Source: Phoronis australis
Lineage: Eukaryota; Phoronida; Phoronidae
DNA length: 64,000 bases
Assembly (NCBI GenBank): GCA_002633005.1
Contig: NMRA01000020.1
Location: forward strand, 1,248,935-1,312,934
Reading direction: 5' to 3'
A program made the translations under genes and the position numbers. The notes beneath the pieces were generated by a model that made no database searches, was not told the origin of the DNA, and saw nothing but the letters and a program-made list of their open reading frames with translations. Every line of letters starts with the position of its first letter. The stretch's first letter is position 1. This document shows, in pieces, positions 46,297-57,305 of the stretch.

Positions 46297-46485
46297 ATGC
46301 CTGACTGTTGTGTAGTTGGAGGCTGTAGCAATACGCCAAGGTCTGGGGTATCTTTGCACAAGTTTCCCACTGATCCAAGACTGGCGTCGCAAGTGAGAAT
46401 ACTTTGCGAAGTCCACGCGGAGTGGAGCGTCGCCGAATTCGGTAGTATGTAGCGAACATATTTCTATGGACTGCTTCTAGAAACA
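46297..46485 (+). pseudogene. THAP-type zinc finger, frameshifted
   Basis: The frame from the ATG at 46297 reads MPDCCVVGGCSNT, then GVSLHKFPTDPRL, followed by HAEWSVAEF and a stop at 46450-46452. One base over, the continuation is VCSEHISMDCF. This is the C2CH THAP domain: MP-x-C-x(2-4)-C with N, a SLHKFP block, a W, then VCSEHF-x-x-xCF. The conserved first W region is also damaged. THAP domains bind DNA and occur in host regulators and in P-element-type transposases. The frameshift suggests a dead exon or transposon relic; a sequencing error cannot be excluded. Confidence 0.65.
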
Positions 46486-46839
46486 TAGCCTGTGATCCAG
46501 GTATGGTTGCAAACCAGGATGAGTGAACTTTTAGAGAGTATTCGAAACGCTACATGCCGTCACTTTCCAGAAGCTAGTGGGCCTTGAGATAGTATTAGCA
46601 ACCTAACATTCAACGTGGCAAAACGGCGGATACCATCGACGGACACTGTCGGACAGGATTAGTGCTAGAAGTAACCAGTAGATTGCTTTTCTTTTGCGGG
46701 ACGGTTTTTGCAACATACCGGCAAGTGTTTGTAAGTGGATGTGCTGAATAGCCTGGTGCTCGTTACCTGTCTTTGCAATCCATTGAACTTTAACCTAATC
46801 GATCACTAGCTGGACTAAATGAACACTAAGAGTAGGGCA
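46486..46839. other. Downstream of the THAP relic, nothing recognised
   Basis: No transposase or further exon identified. Confidence 0.4.
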
Positions 46840-47455
46840 GTCCAACTGATTTTTTTTCGATTTGCAAAAATACTTCAATATAATCGGGAAAATAATGCAT
46901 CCCACTCAATAAAAATTGAAAAATTATCAAAATCTAGTTAAGCAGTACACATTCATTGCAATGTTGATGGCGAAATTTGGGTCATTTGTTTGGATCTGGT
47001 TAGCCATCTAGGACAACAGCGGCATAAGGTACGAGTTTAAAACCGTGCATAATTTATTTTCACCAATAATTTACGATGAAATTTAGTGAGAAAGATCTAT
47101 ACCTACTATTCTAAGCAATTCAATAGTTTTCATTGGATTTCAGCCAAGCAGATGTTATTTATTGGGTGATAAAAATGCTCACAATTCCCGTTGGCACCGA
47201 CAACATGGCGAATTCTGTTGAACTGAAGGACATATTCAATCGGCTAGTTTGTACTTGGTGAAATTTTAACTTTGATAAATTTTGATGAAAGCTGCTACAA
47301 AAAAGCAAATTTGCACAATGTTTATGTTTTTGTGCAAAAAATATAAGGAATATTCTAATTATTGCAGTGTGAATATCCCATTCAGTTGATCATACACTCA
47401 GCTTAAAAATTGTTGAAGTTTTGAAATCGTTTTTTTCGTTGAAAGTCAATTGAGC
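46840..47455 (+). repeat. Dispersed repeat C, copy 2
   Basis: Direct-orientation copy of 32160-32775, about 14.7 kb away. The small-ORF frame at 47076-47261 keeps ATG and TGA but has TAA and TAG at codons 13 and 17. Nothing outside the pair is alike, so a dispersed element is more likely than a large segmental duplication. Confidence 0.75.
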
Positions 47456-50280
47456 TTCAAGGTTTGATTATGTGTCACAACATAATTCATATTTTTCTAA
47501 ATTGTATTTATGAATCTTTCTTTCAATACATGCGTTGTAACTTTTTGCTTTCTTAATTCAAGTTATCAAGGCCCAAAATGTAAAGGCTCTTAATTAGAGT
47601 AATAGGTCATGTTGGATTGTGAAGCTTCCAGCCTCCAATCCTTTTTCCATGCAACTTTTTATTTTTCAAATCCTCCTTGACGAATTCTAATGTAAGGAAA
47701 TACCTGGTCGCCATGGTTATAGTTAGGCATATCCACTTCCGTATCATGTAAATTTGTCTTGTTGTTGGATAACGTTTGTAATGCTTAAATTTCTAAAATA
47801 CTGGGCATTCTAAGTTACGTATTTTGGTAAAAGATTAGATAATTTTGACTCACATATAAACTTTGCTATACTGAGATTATTTCAGTTGTGACTTATGTAC
47901 AGAATCGGCACCCTTAAACTACCTTGAAAGTCTTTTTACTGTAGAAACCAAATATATATTAATTACGACTGAAAGCACTTGATTTTAATTTTAACTGTGG
48001 ATTAAATCATAATCGTCCTCTGATTTGTTCTTTGATTTCTATAACTCAGTGACCTAAGCATGATAGAATTAACTTGCTGTAATGAACACCTGAAATAATG
48101 TATTAACTGGCATCTTCAGGTATTTCTTGATGCCTTCGGTTTATTATTTCAATAGATTAACACATGAATGTAAAAAACCAAGTTCATAAAACTTCTATTT
48201 CAAGTGTTCTTGTAATTCTGTCATTGATTGCCACCTCCACTCAAATTTCAATTATATACGTGGTTAAATTAAAGGCACTATTTCCGCTTCATTTTTGTTA
48301 AAAACTTCATGAAACGGATCTTTACGCAAACACTTTTATTCGAATCCTAAGCCCAAATAATAGCCTTTGCCATGGCATCGAATTTTTTTATAGTGAACTG
48401 AATTTAATACAGATTTTTTTAGCTTAATTTTTTCATTTTGTGTGGTGCACCAAGAAATAAATGGATGCCGGACGAAGTGTCAATCGAAGATTCGAGTGTC
48501 GAATATGAACTTGGAGTTTCGGTTAATCTCANAAAAACAATATTATTTAATTATGCCAACAAACGGAGTGGAAAGGAATTATCAAATGAAGCACGCAAAA
48601 TTTTGGAGGGTTGACTGCTTGTAGCAATTGCAATACACAGCTGTCTTCCTGATCTGACATCACAGACGGTTATGTAACCACATATGCCTGTTCTCAAAAT
48701 TTACTCGACGGCTGAAGTCCGAAAAGGTCATTACTACTGGGCTTTTCTCATTAACCAAGCTGTGCCGACAAGAACTGCCCTGTGCAACGGATTCACACAG
48801 TGCTAATATTTGTTTTGAAAAGCAGTTGAGTAAGACCTTTCTGACACAAAAGAAAATGGTGAATAAACTCAAGATTCAAAATCAGACTCCACATCCTACT
48901 TATTTCGCTGGGCTGCCGGCGGCATCATCATGATAAATCATCAGGCCACAGGTCAAGCTTGAGCGAGAAGTCAACTGCCACAATCTCATCATCGTTTCCA
49001 ACTATTATTTCGAGAATCTAGGACAGTGAAATCGTAATTTATACGAAAACAACCCAGAGGGTTGACATGCACCATAAATGGTAGAGATACACAGCAAAAG
49101 CGGTGCTTATTTTTTCAAAACATTTCCACGCACTAGAGTGAGCAACACGGGGGAATTTAACACCCGAGTCTATAGAGGGCGAAGTGCTGCTCATCCCAAA
49201 CTTAGCGAATATATAGTTGCCAACATCTGAGAATGAACCAACCGGACGCATCGACTGAAACGCAGGAGTTACGGATATACAGTGAGACATCTGGACCTAT
49301 GTCAAAACGTTATTGTGAAATGTCAGCAGCAACACCCCAAAACAGCGTTTTAGGTGAACTGGAAAATAAGACAATATCTCCTGGAAATCCCAATAATATA
49401 TGATAGGGCTGCCCACTTCTGCTATGTCAAAAAGCCAAACATTTTAATGGTATGGTGGGGTGTGGGACAAACCTTCAAAACGTCCCACCAACAGCCGGAC
49501 AGTTGACAAACCTCAAATGACGGAGGTGAGAACAATTTCCACCAATCTGACTGTATTTGAGAGTGTTTCTAGTGTCCACTGTTGGTCTAGTGCTGGGAAC
49601 GTGCCTTGGTTTGTCCAGAAATAGTCATGCTGTAATCCACATAGGTTGGGAGGGCCAAACCTTTGAACATGATTTCCATAGATACTTGATCACATATTAC
49701 CCAGATTTCACGATTGCCTTTCAAACCATTTGGCGGTCAGAAATTCAGAGGCAGATAGAAAGACGCCAGACACCAACACAGCCATAGTTTGTAGGAACAC
49801 CTGTCAATTCGCATCAAGATCCAGGTAGAGGCAAACACAAAAACTTAAAATTGCCACTAGGTCGCATAGCAGTTTGTCCCTAAGATGTGATCCTGCAAGA
49901 AGTGTTGGAGATACAGCAGCAGACACTAAACATCCAGACAGAGGTAATGGCAATATACACCCTCATCTGCACATGTGCGCTCTTATGTGGGTGTATAAAA
50001 ATTAAATTTTGAAACAATGAAGTTTAATGCTGTTAATGCTTCACAAATTCAAGGGAGAAAAATATATCTGTTTAAAACTACAAATATCTGAGCTTGTCTC
50101 AACATCGCCAATGCTAAATTCTTTTAGTCAAAATGTCCTGAAATGCTGACAAATCATCAAATATTATACATAAAAATATATAATTCTTACAAAAATGTAA
50201 AAATAAATGTATTTTGTATTACAAAAGAAAACCTCCAGAGGTCAGTGGCCAATATCATGTTTAATATTCACTGAGATTCA
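47456..50280. other. Intergenic, nothing recognised
   Basis: About 2.8 kb of AT-rich sequence with one N near 48532. A frame around 48440-48618 (WMPDEVSIEDSS, then NKRSGKELSNEARKILEG) has a protein-like composition but no recognised motif; its N prevents certainty. Confidence 0.35.
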
Positions 50281-50311
50281 CTATTCTAGCCCGCCATTCA
50301 TCTCCAGGGAG
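50281..50311 (-). CDS. Transporter gene 2, candidate last exon
   Basis: After acceptor TTGCTCTTTTCAG the phase-2 frame gives SLEMNGGLE and a TAG stop. Correct phase and a plausible short tail; an ATTAAA follows about 20 bases later on the minus strand. Other acceptors further left cannot be ruled out. Confidence 0.45.
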
Positions 50312-53300
50312 CTGAAAAGAGCAATTTTCAATGGGGTACCTTGTTTTGCTGACTCGACGACCTAGCCACCAAATCAGACACAAGAGGAAGTTCACGCCAG
50401 CAGACATGGATGGTAACAATATGGCATCAACTTATTTTTTCCTGAATTGTTTGAATAAAGGTGACAAAAGGTTAATGGAGGAAGGTAGTTTGCTCGCTAT
50501 TAAATATTGTGTGATGGGGTGCGAATCAGAATGGGTTGTCCCACCGCAACATCAGAATGTCCCAGTATATGACGCCCTGAAAGGTACGCGTTACCATATA
50601 TTTTGTGCATTTCCACATGATTTGCCCTTATTTCGTAATTCTATTTCACAGGTGAGACTAAAAAAATACCTTCAGCATGTTTTTTGGTACGGTGTTGCAG
50701 CAGAGCCCTTATGGTAGGGCTTAGATCTTTATATCCTTGGTATAAACATAGGTCTCATTTTTCGACTTTGGCCAGGCATAAATATCACCTCAGATTTGGA
50801 AGCCCGATACACCTCTACCTTAAAAAAGATGACTCCCCCTCCCCAATGTAAAGGGGATCCCTCCACTCTCCAGTTACCTACATTAGCGCTAAAAGCAGTA
50901 TCAAACTTAACAAGGAAAGGCCCTGAAACTCTTACGTGGGGTTACTGGTTGTCTGGGGCTCTAAGCTAATGAAAATCTGACTACTGACAATAGTCTTTCA
51001 TTGCCACAATACCATAAAATTCCAAACATTGTCAAGCACGGCACCGTTGTTTTTGCTAGCACATTCGTCCGTGCACATGAGAGCAGAGGTAGAAGATGGC
51101 TGACTCAACAGTTCACACAAATCCACATGTTGACATTATGTGCCATACTGCACTGCCCTCTCTTGTCTCTCATCCTTAACCACTTCAGGAGAAGTATTGG
51201 GGAATGCAAATTTATGGATGCTGCAAAGAGAATAAATACAAATGCAGCAGCAACATGGTACAAGTTAGAGGCAATGTTCAGAAAGCTAATATGGATATTC
51301 ACTGAAGAATAAGACAACGCCCGTAAAAATAAATAAATTCAATAAGGTAAAAGGCATAGTTGTGATGAAACATCTATGTAATCTCATCATTTATCAGTAA
51401 GTACTTGTAAAGGATTGTTGCAAACATTGAAGTAAGTTATATCTCTTCATTTACTTACTTATTCATTCTTGGTTTAATCATACATTAACAAGCAAAGGAT
51501 ATGGCTTCAAGTACACATGGATTTACATTTAATAAGGATTGTTTCTCTTCATTAAGTCCTTAACTCTTCTAAGATGAGTGTGAAGATGATAACAATAATA
51601 TTGAATATGATATTCTCCATTATTATTATTATCTGGCAGTGTTCGTATTGGTTGCAAAAATATTTTGTTTTTACAACTGAAAAATTAATTATTTTGCCAG
51701 ATTGCAAGTAAGATTTTGATGTGTGTTCTTATTTCACACTTCATGAAAACAGAGGAAACAAGCTTACAGTTTAATATATGCCAAATATTTTCAGTTAGCA
51801 ACTCACTCATAGCTTGTACAAATCTTGATAACAAGAGTCATAACATATTATCAGGCATGATATTGTTCTGAATATGAAGAGAATAAATCATTGAGTATGC
51901 ATTACAGCATTATTCATATATTACAAAACACAATCGTAAGTGATCAATAGATACTCACGCTACCACAATGAATGACATCAGACAGACAAACGCCATGCTG
52001 AAGAACGTAAAGCCATTGCAGAAGCCGACAGTCTTACTATAGACGAGATTCCACAAAAAACTACCACCAAAAGAGCAGATGCCCTCCACTGTAGCTATGA
52101 AGGAGAACAGTGACCCTGGAAATAAAATGAGACATATTACAAAACTTGTAATACAGCAGTGAAAAAACAGACAGGTCGAATACTTAGTCCAGTGTCCAAT
52201 ATTTAGATGAGCACTGAAGTCTACCAGTGTTCCACACATGAATTGGAAAAACAAACAAAACTGAGAATTTAAGTACCAGAGGTGCACTTCATCAAATTTG
52301 TCCTCAGGGTTCTGTTATTGGACCAAACAAACAATTGTCTAAGACAGAAATTTGGGCCATATTAAACCATAGAGACATTTGGAAATAAGAGGTCCATGAC
52401 CACACCAGTTATTAACCTTGGAGCTGCTATCAATCCGTGTCTTATAGAATGAATTAACTTTTCATTTAGACCATGCATTTGCTACTATAAAATTGGTTTC
52501 CACTTGTTCCTCACTAAGCTGAGAAATGCTTAATTTGTGGTTTTGCGTAGAAGTGACAAGCTAACTTGCAAAGCATGGTCTCACGTAATAAGGAACAGTT
52601 GTTGCTTTCCAAATCCCATCTATTTTGATTAAGGAACAACTTGAGACCAATTTCATAGCTCGGTTGGTTTAAATCAAAACTTTTTGTGACAGAAGGCGGT
52701 ATTACAGCCCCTTTAAAACAGACATGCAACATTCAGTTGTCACATATAACCATACCTGCAGCTATAACAGTCAGTCTATCACTGCGAATCTTGGAGTGGA
52801 GTTATGTCTAGCAAATTTATCTTAACTTACACGGAAATTTAATAATTTTTACTACAATTTTAAGCAATGTCCCTCTTTCCTACATTCAGAAGACTAAGTA
52901 AAATTATGTAAAATTCATGTTTAAGTAACGTCCCATCTCTGAACTCACCATGGTCAAACACAGTGTGAGAGAACCAAATGAATGAAAGGCAGATGTACCT
53001 GTAGCTTTCTACAGAAGTTTCTGTTGTTACTAGAAGTCTACTGTACAGTTTAGAACTAAGCACTAGTTTCCAAGAAGCCGACTGTGAAGCATTAATTGAT
53101 TTAAAAATCCCAGAAATTTTGCAAGAATCTTTTTTACAGGAAACATGTTCACTAATCTATTGTGTACCAAGTAATCAAACAATCCCAACTGCTTAAAAAT
53201 CTTTCTCAATAGCTAGGCAGGCTACATTCTGTTGTTACGAGAGTCACTAGATGTTATTTTGAACCAAGTATTCAATAGACATGTAACTCCATCACTACCA

Positions 53301-55852
53301 AAACAAGACAGCTTGAAAAACATAACATGTTACTCTGCAACTCAAAACATCAGCCTTTAAGCAATGCATCATATAACTGATCACTAGTACTCTAATTTAG
53401 ATCACCAGATGGCATGCACTTACCTTGTTCACTGGCATTGACAATCTTTGACATAGCAGACCTCAAGACTGGTATGCACAAGAAATCGAATATGCCTGCA
53501 CCAAGAGCTACGGGAAAACGTCACAAACTTCAATAACAAATGAAGAATATGTCCCTATGCTTGACTGCACGACCAAGTTTGCAAAGTGACATTACTAGAT
53601 TCACCAAACATTAGAAAACATGACAACCCAAGATTTATTAAAATGTTATGTAACATGTAAAATAAAAAAGATCACTAGGGGATACAACATGAGGTTCATC
53701 TTCTAATTGCATTTTAAGTTCTGCAGATCAAACTCGAAACTTTTAAGTTCAAAGACTCGAGCGTGTATCATTCCAGTCCAACTGTCATGTGTTGTCAATT
53801 TGGCATATAGTTTAAAACAAGCAATCATATGGACAATTAGCATGTCGGTATCCATAAATTTTTATTCCATGTTACAATAAAGTTACCCTAATAGAAAGTC
53901 AAAGGTTGTGTATTAATTTATTATACACAAGCTCTGGCTTTCTATTGAGGGTAACATTCCTGTGACATAGTACACATTATCCATTATACACTCAAGCAGA
54001 ACTAGCATATCATAAGCGAGCCAGCTCTTAAAGTGAAAGATTGTCTCAGAATAAATTCATCAATTAGAACGTGTTATACTGAATGAATTCTTGAGACACG
54101 CCCACAGGAGTTGACAATCTCGGCTCCTTCAATCCACTATCAACTGGTTGTTAGATTCTGAAGTTGGTCACAGTAATGAGCAGAAAGTTTTAAAGGTAAT
54201 CAAATCAACTCCAGGAAGCGTCTCAAGAATTAATTAACACAAAGTGAGAGATGCTTTAAGTCTATTTCAAGGTATATTTCCATGTCAAGTCTTACACAAA
54301 GATAACGGTTTTGAGCAGTAAATAAAAAATAAAAAATAATCAGAGCCTTGTTCATCAGAAGAATTCTCTGCCGACACTAGGTACAATACTGGAAACAAAT
54401 GAATTACATTAAAAATTCATGGTCAATTTTCAAATTTCAATTGACTACCTGTCTACACACAATTTTCAGATTAACATGAAACTTTCTTCAAAATGCATGA
54501 TAAAGTCTTAAAGCAGGGTGACTTATGAAAATCATATTACACCCAATTACACAAGATTATGAAGAAAAAAAAAACAGACTGAATTATTTGCCGGTACCGG
54601 CAGCAAAACCAGCCAATCCTCAATAAATGGCTGTTGAGGTGTCTTCGGAAAATTCCTCACAATAGATGAAAGCTTAGGAGCTTGAAATCAGTGGGGGGCC
54701 TCAGCTCCCAAATCTGCCTTTTGCTTTATTGTCCTTACCTGCATAAGCAAGCAGTGAAGTCTCCGAGAACCCAAACAAGATGTTGTGTGCCATGAATGAA
54801 ATGGTAGCTATCAGGATAATGGAGGAATCACTTAGTTTCAACACTTTCATAAACAACAATATACCAACAACAACTCCAATGGCTACAATTAAACTATTTA
54901 CAGCACTGAAAATCCCAAGGTCAAAAGTAGTGAAACACAAAGGTGAGTTTATTAAAAAGTAGCTTCTCACAGACTGGCCAGAAAACACCACTAGGAAAAA
55001 TAAGCATAACGCCAGCAACATCACAAAAAGTTTGATTGGACGACGCGATGACTTCTCAGCAAGGAATACATCGAGGCCTTTCTTTAGAATGTTGAGGACA
55101 TCTATAGAGACATGTGACTGCCGCACAATTGTTTCCGGGACAAAGAACAGCGTGTACAAAAAGGCAAGAGCCAAAAGCGCCGCCATTAGAATGGTTGGCC
55201 ACAAAAAGCCGAGGAACGTTATCATGTAACCAAGACTGAAACTGGAGATAAAAGAACCGAGTTTAGTCAATACCTCCATCACTACGATTCGTCTTGACCT
55301 TGTTTCATGAGCTGTGCAGTCAGCAACATATGCAAACACAGCCATAAGGAATACAGTGACATAGCCACATGCCCCATTGAGGAAGGAGCCAATCAGGAGA
55401 AAATAGATATTCAAATCGAAGTAAATTACTGGAATGTAAATTAGAGCTTGAATCAAGGTGCCAAACAGTGGTAACAAGATCCCAAGACGCCTCCCTCGCT
55501 TGTCTGTATATCCTCCAATATAGAGAGCCGACACAATAGCTGGTAACGAAGAAATGAGGGCAGAGTAGAGCGAAAACGTTGCAGCCTCAGTTTCGACCAT
55601 TTGTTGTAAAATATAATTCGGGTCGGATGTATTTTTGCTACATTTGGTTGTGTTATCATCGTTGCCAATTCCAGACTGTGTGTAGTTGTACTTATGTCCT
55701 ATCTGCACAAAAACAAACTGGGTACTGATAGGCACTAGGCCAAATAAACCCAAGGAGTACAAAATGACCACAGGTTCCAAGACAAAAGACCACCTTGGTT
55801 TCCGGACAACTGCCAATAAAGGCTGACTGGAATCATTTTCCACTGAAGCCAT
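50281..55852 (-). CDS. SLC46/PCFT-like major facilitator transporter, gene 2 (four exons)
   Basis: Paralogue of gene 1, predicted 461 aa. Exons are 55852-54739, 53507-53424, 52115-51959 and (candidate) 50311-50281; the sum, 1386 nt, is a whole number of codons. Shared stretches with gene 1 include KYNYTQ, ATFSLYS, SSLPAI and GGYTDKRGRR (residues 113-122, the MFS helix 2-3 signature), then HETRSRRIVV and FFVPETIV. N-glycosylation sites NYT, NTT and NTS lie in the first extracellular loop. The start ATG is the first in frame after the splice acceptor in the 5' UTR. Intron positions and phases are identical to gene 1, so the pair arose by gene duplication and later became convergent. Frame intact; probably functional. 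Substrate unknown. Confidence 0.9.
51959..52115 (-). CDS. Transporter gene 2, exon 3
   Basis: 157 nt between acceptor TTTATTTCCAG and donor GTGAGTATC, phase 1 to 2; encodes helices 11-12 (TVEGICSFGGSFL, NGFTFFSMAFV). Confidence 0.92.
52116..53423. other. Intron 2 of transporter gene 2
   Basis: AT-rich intron with no repeat or RNA gene recognised. Confidence 0.6.
53424..53507 (-). CDS. Transporter gene 2, exon 2
   Basis: 84 nt between acceptor TTTTCCCGTAG and donor GTAAGTG, reading ALGAGIFDFLCIPVLRSAMS and on to SEQG. Confidence 0.9.
53882..53955. repeat. 74-nt near-perfect hairpin in intron 1 of transporter gene 2
   Basis: The left arm (53882-53913, GTTACCCTAATAGAAAG...) pairs with the right arm (53923-53955) around a 9-base AT loop, with about 29 of 33 positions matched plus one bulge. 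Size and shape suit either a short palindromic MITE or a microRNA-like precursor; both strands would fold. Confidence 0.85.
54085..54231. mobile_element. Small TIR element in intron 1 of transporter gene 2
   Basis: The left end is GAATTCTTGAGACACG then CCACAGGAGTTGA. The right end on the other strand is AATTCTTGAGACGC then TTCCTGGAGTTGA. Termini of about 27 bp flank a 90-bp centre. No protein; a MITE. Confidence 0.7.
54739..55852 (-). CDS. Transporter gene 2, exon 1
   Basis: 1114 nt from ATG to donor GTAAGG at 54738, phase 1. Encodes the N-terminus to about helix 10, ending SLLAYAG with the codon split as in gene 1. Confidence 0.93.
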
Positions 55853-55894
55853 CGTCTACTCTGTCTTGAAGGAATACCTGTCATCTGTGTGTCC
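55853..55894 (-). promoter_or_regulatory. 5' UTR of transporter gene 2 after an acceptor
   Basis: TTTGGTTTCAG on the minus strand ends at 55895 and opens a 42-base leader directly before the ATG. The first untranslated exon and promoter must lie further right and were not identified. Confidence 0.5.
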
Positions 55895-56855
55895 CTGAAA
55901 CCAAATATTAATGCAATCAGAACAAAGAAAGGAACGTTTCATGACACCTCAAGTGTGAGGTTTTGCAATGTCTCAATGATTACTGACCCCAGTGAAGCTG
56001 TTCTAGACTTACTAAACAACTTTCACTCTATCAATGAACAGGCCCTACACTGTGAAGTTTCCTAACATTAACCTCAACAACGGAAGACATCACCAAGTGT
56101 CAGACTAGGGGTCCTTGCAGAAATCTGTGTTAGCTGATGAAACGCAGCTATTAATTATCTAGCAGGGCCTGCGCAGCTTTAAAATTTCTTAGATGATAAG
56201 TACTTAACAATGTCGAGACCAAATTTGGTCTTCGTGGCCCTGCACGCTCAGTCACCCTCATGGTGCTGTAATGAAGCAATCAAAAGAGCCCCCTTTTTAA
56301 CTATTGCCATATCCCTCCATAGGATGATGACTCTCGATCTAAACCTGCCCAACCTTTAAACGGTTGATTTTTGCAATTCAGACTCATGGAAATTTGTGTG
56401 GATTTGTGTTTGACATAAGCAGCTTAAATCGGGCATTTCTGATAGAAACAATCATCCAAAGGGTTAATAGGGAGGACACTATTTTTTACCAAATCACTAG
56501 GCCTATCTGTCCGACACACTGTAAAACTCATAGGTAGCAATCAGAAAAAATCTCAAAAGTGCAAAAAATAAACAAAAATGGCTCCAAACTATGTAATAAT
56601 ATCTTGGTATATTTATACTGAATGGTCTTTTTCTCTGTCGTCAATTAGGTCTAATACCATAGCATTTTAACACAGCTCTGAAAATCGCACATCGTTGTTG
56701 CGCACACAGCATTGAGACTTACATGTCTCCCAAAACAAGTTGACAGTTGAGTAAATTCTTTATTTCTCCTGTGAGTCTGCACCAATGTGACAAATGAGAG
56801 TAGTTTTGCTTGCTGTGTCAGCCATAGGTATAATAATCTCTTTTATGACCCATAA
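55895..56855. other. 5' flank of transporter gene 2
   Basis: No exon or promoter element singled out; unique AT-rich sequence. Confidence 0.4.
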
Positions 56856-57305
56856 CAAGGTACCTAAACTACACGGTTAACGGACTTATAAACATGGTCA
56901 CGGACGCATGAACACGTCTCACGTACTTGCAAACACCGTTCACTGACTCACAAACACAGGAACGGACTAAAAAAACGGGATCCATTCACCCAAATATGCG
57001 AGACACGGACTCACATTCACGAAGAAACACGGTTAACAGACCGCCAAACACGGGTCACGGACTCATCGGCTACCTGGGTCAACTGACATTTACATTTTGT
57101 CCGTAAACCGTGTTTGGCGGTCCGTTAACCATCTTTCTTCGTGAATGTGAGTCCGTATCCCGTGTATTTGGGTGAATGGATCGTGTTTTGTGAGTCCATT
57201 CCTGTGTTTGTGAGTCAGTGAACGGTGTTTGCAGGTACGTGAGTCGTGTTCATGCGTCCGTGACCGTGTTTATGAGTCCATTAACCGTGTAGATTAGGTA
57301 CCTTG
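56856..57305. mobile_element. 450-bp foldback element with internal tandem repeats
   Basis: Two arms of about 200 bp are near-complete reverse complements around a loop of about 40 bp (57066-57102). The termini are perfect (CAAGGTACCTAA). Both ends are bordered by CATAA, an apparent 5-bp target duplication. Each arm is built from degenerate repeats of the type CACGGACTCACAAACAC. No coding capacity. A transcript would form a long double strand. Confidence 0.85.

Noticed and set aside
50331-50717. 128-codon plus-strand open frame beside the last exon of transporter gene 2
   Set aside because: No recognisable motif, no splice signals supporting it, and it overlaps the 3' region of a gene on the other strand. 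Composition is protein-like, so it deserves a database search, but I cannot support it as a gene.
51001-51312. 103-codon plus-strand frame and its 70-codon minus-strand partner
   Set aside because: They lie in intron 3 of transporter gene 2, have no motif, and the minus-strand frame does not fit the required phase-2 acceptor for a last exon.
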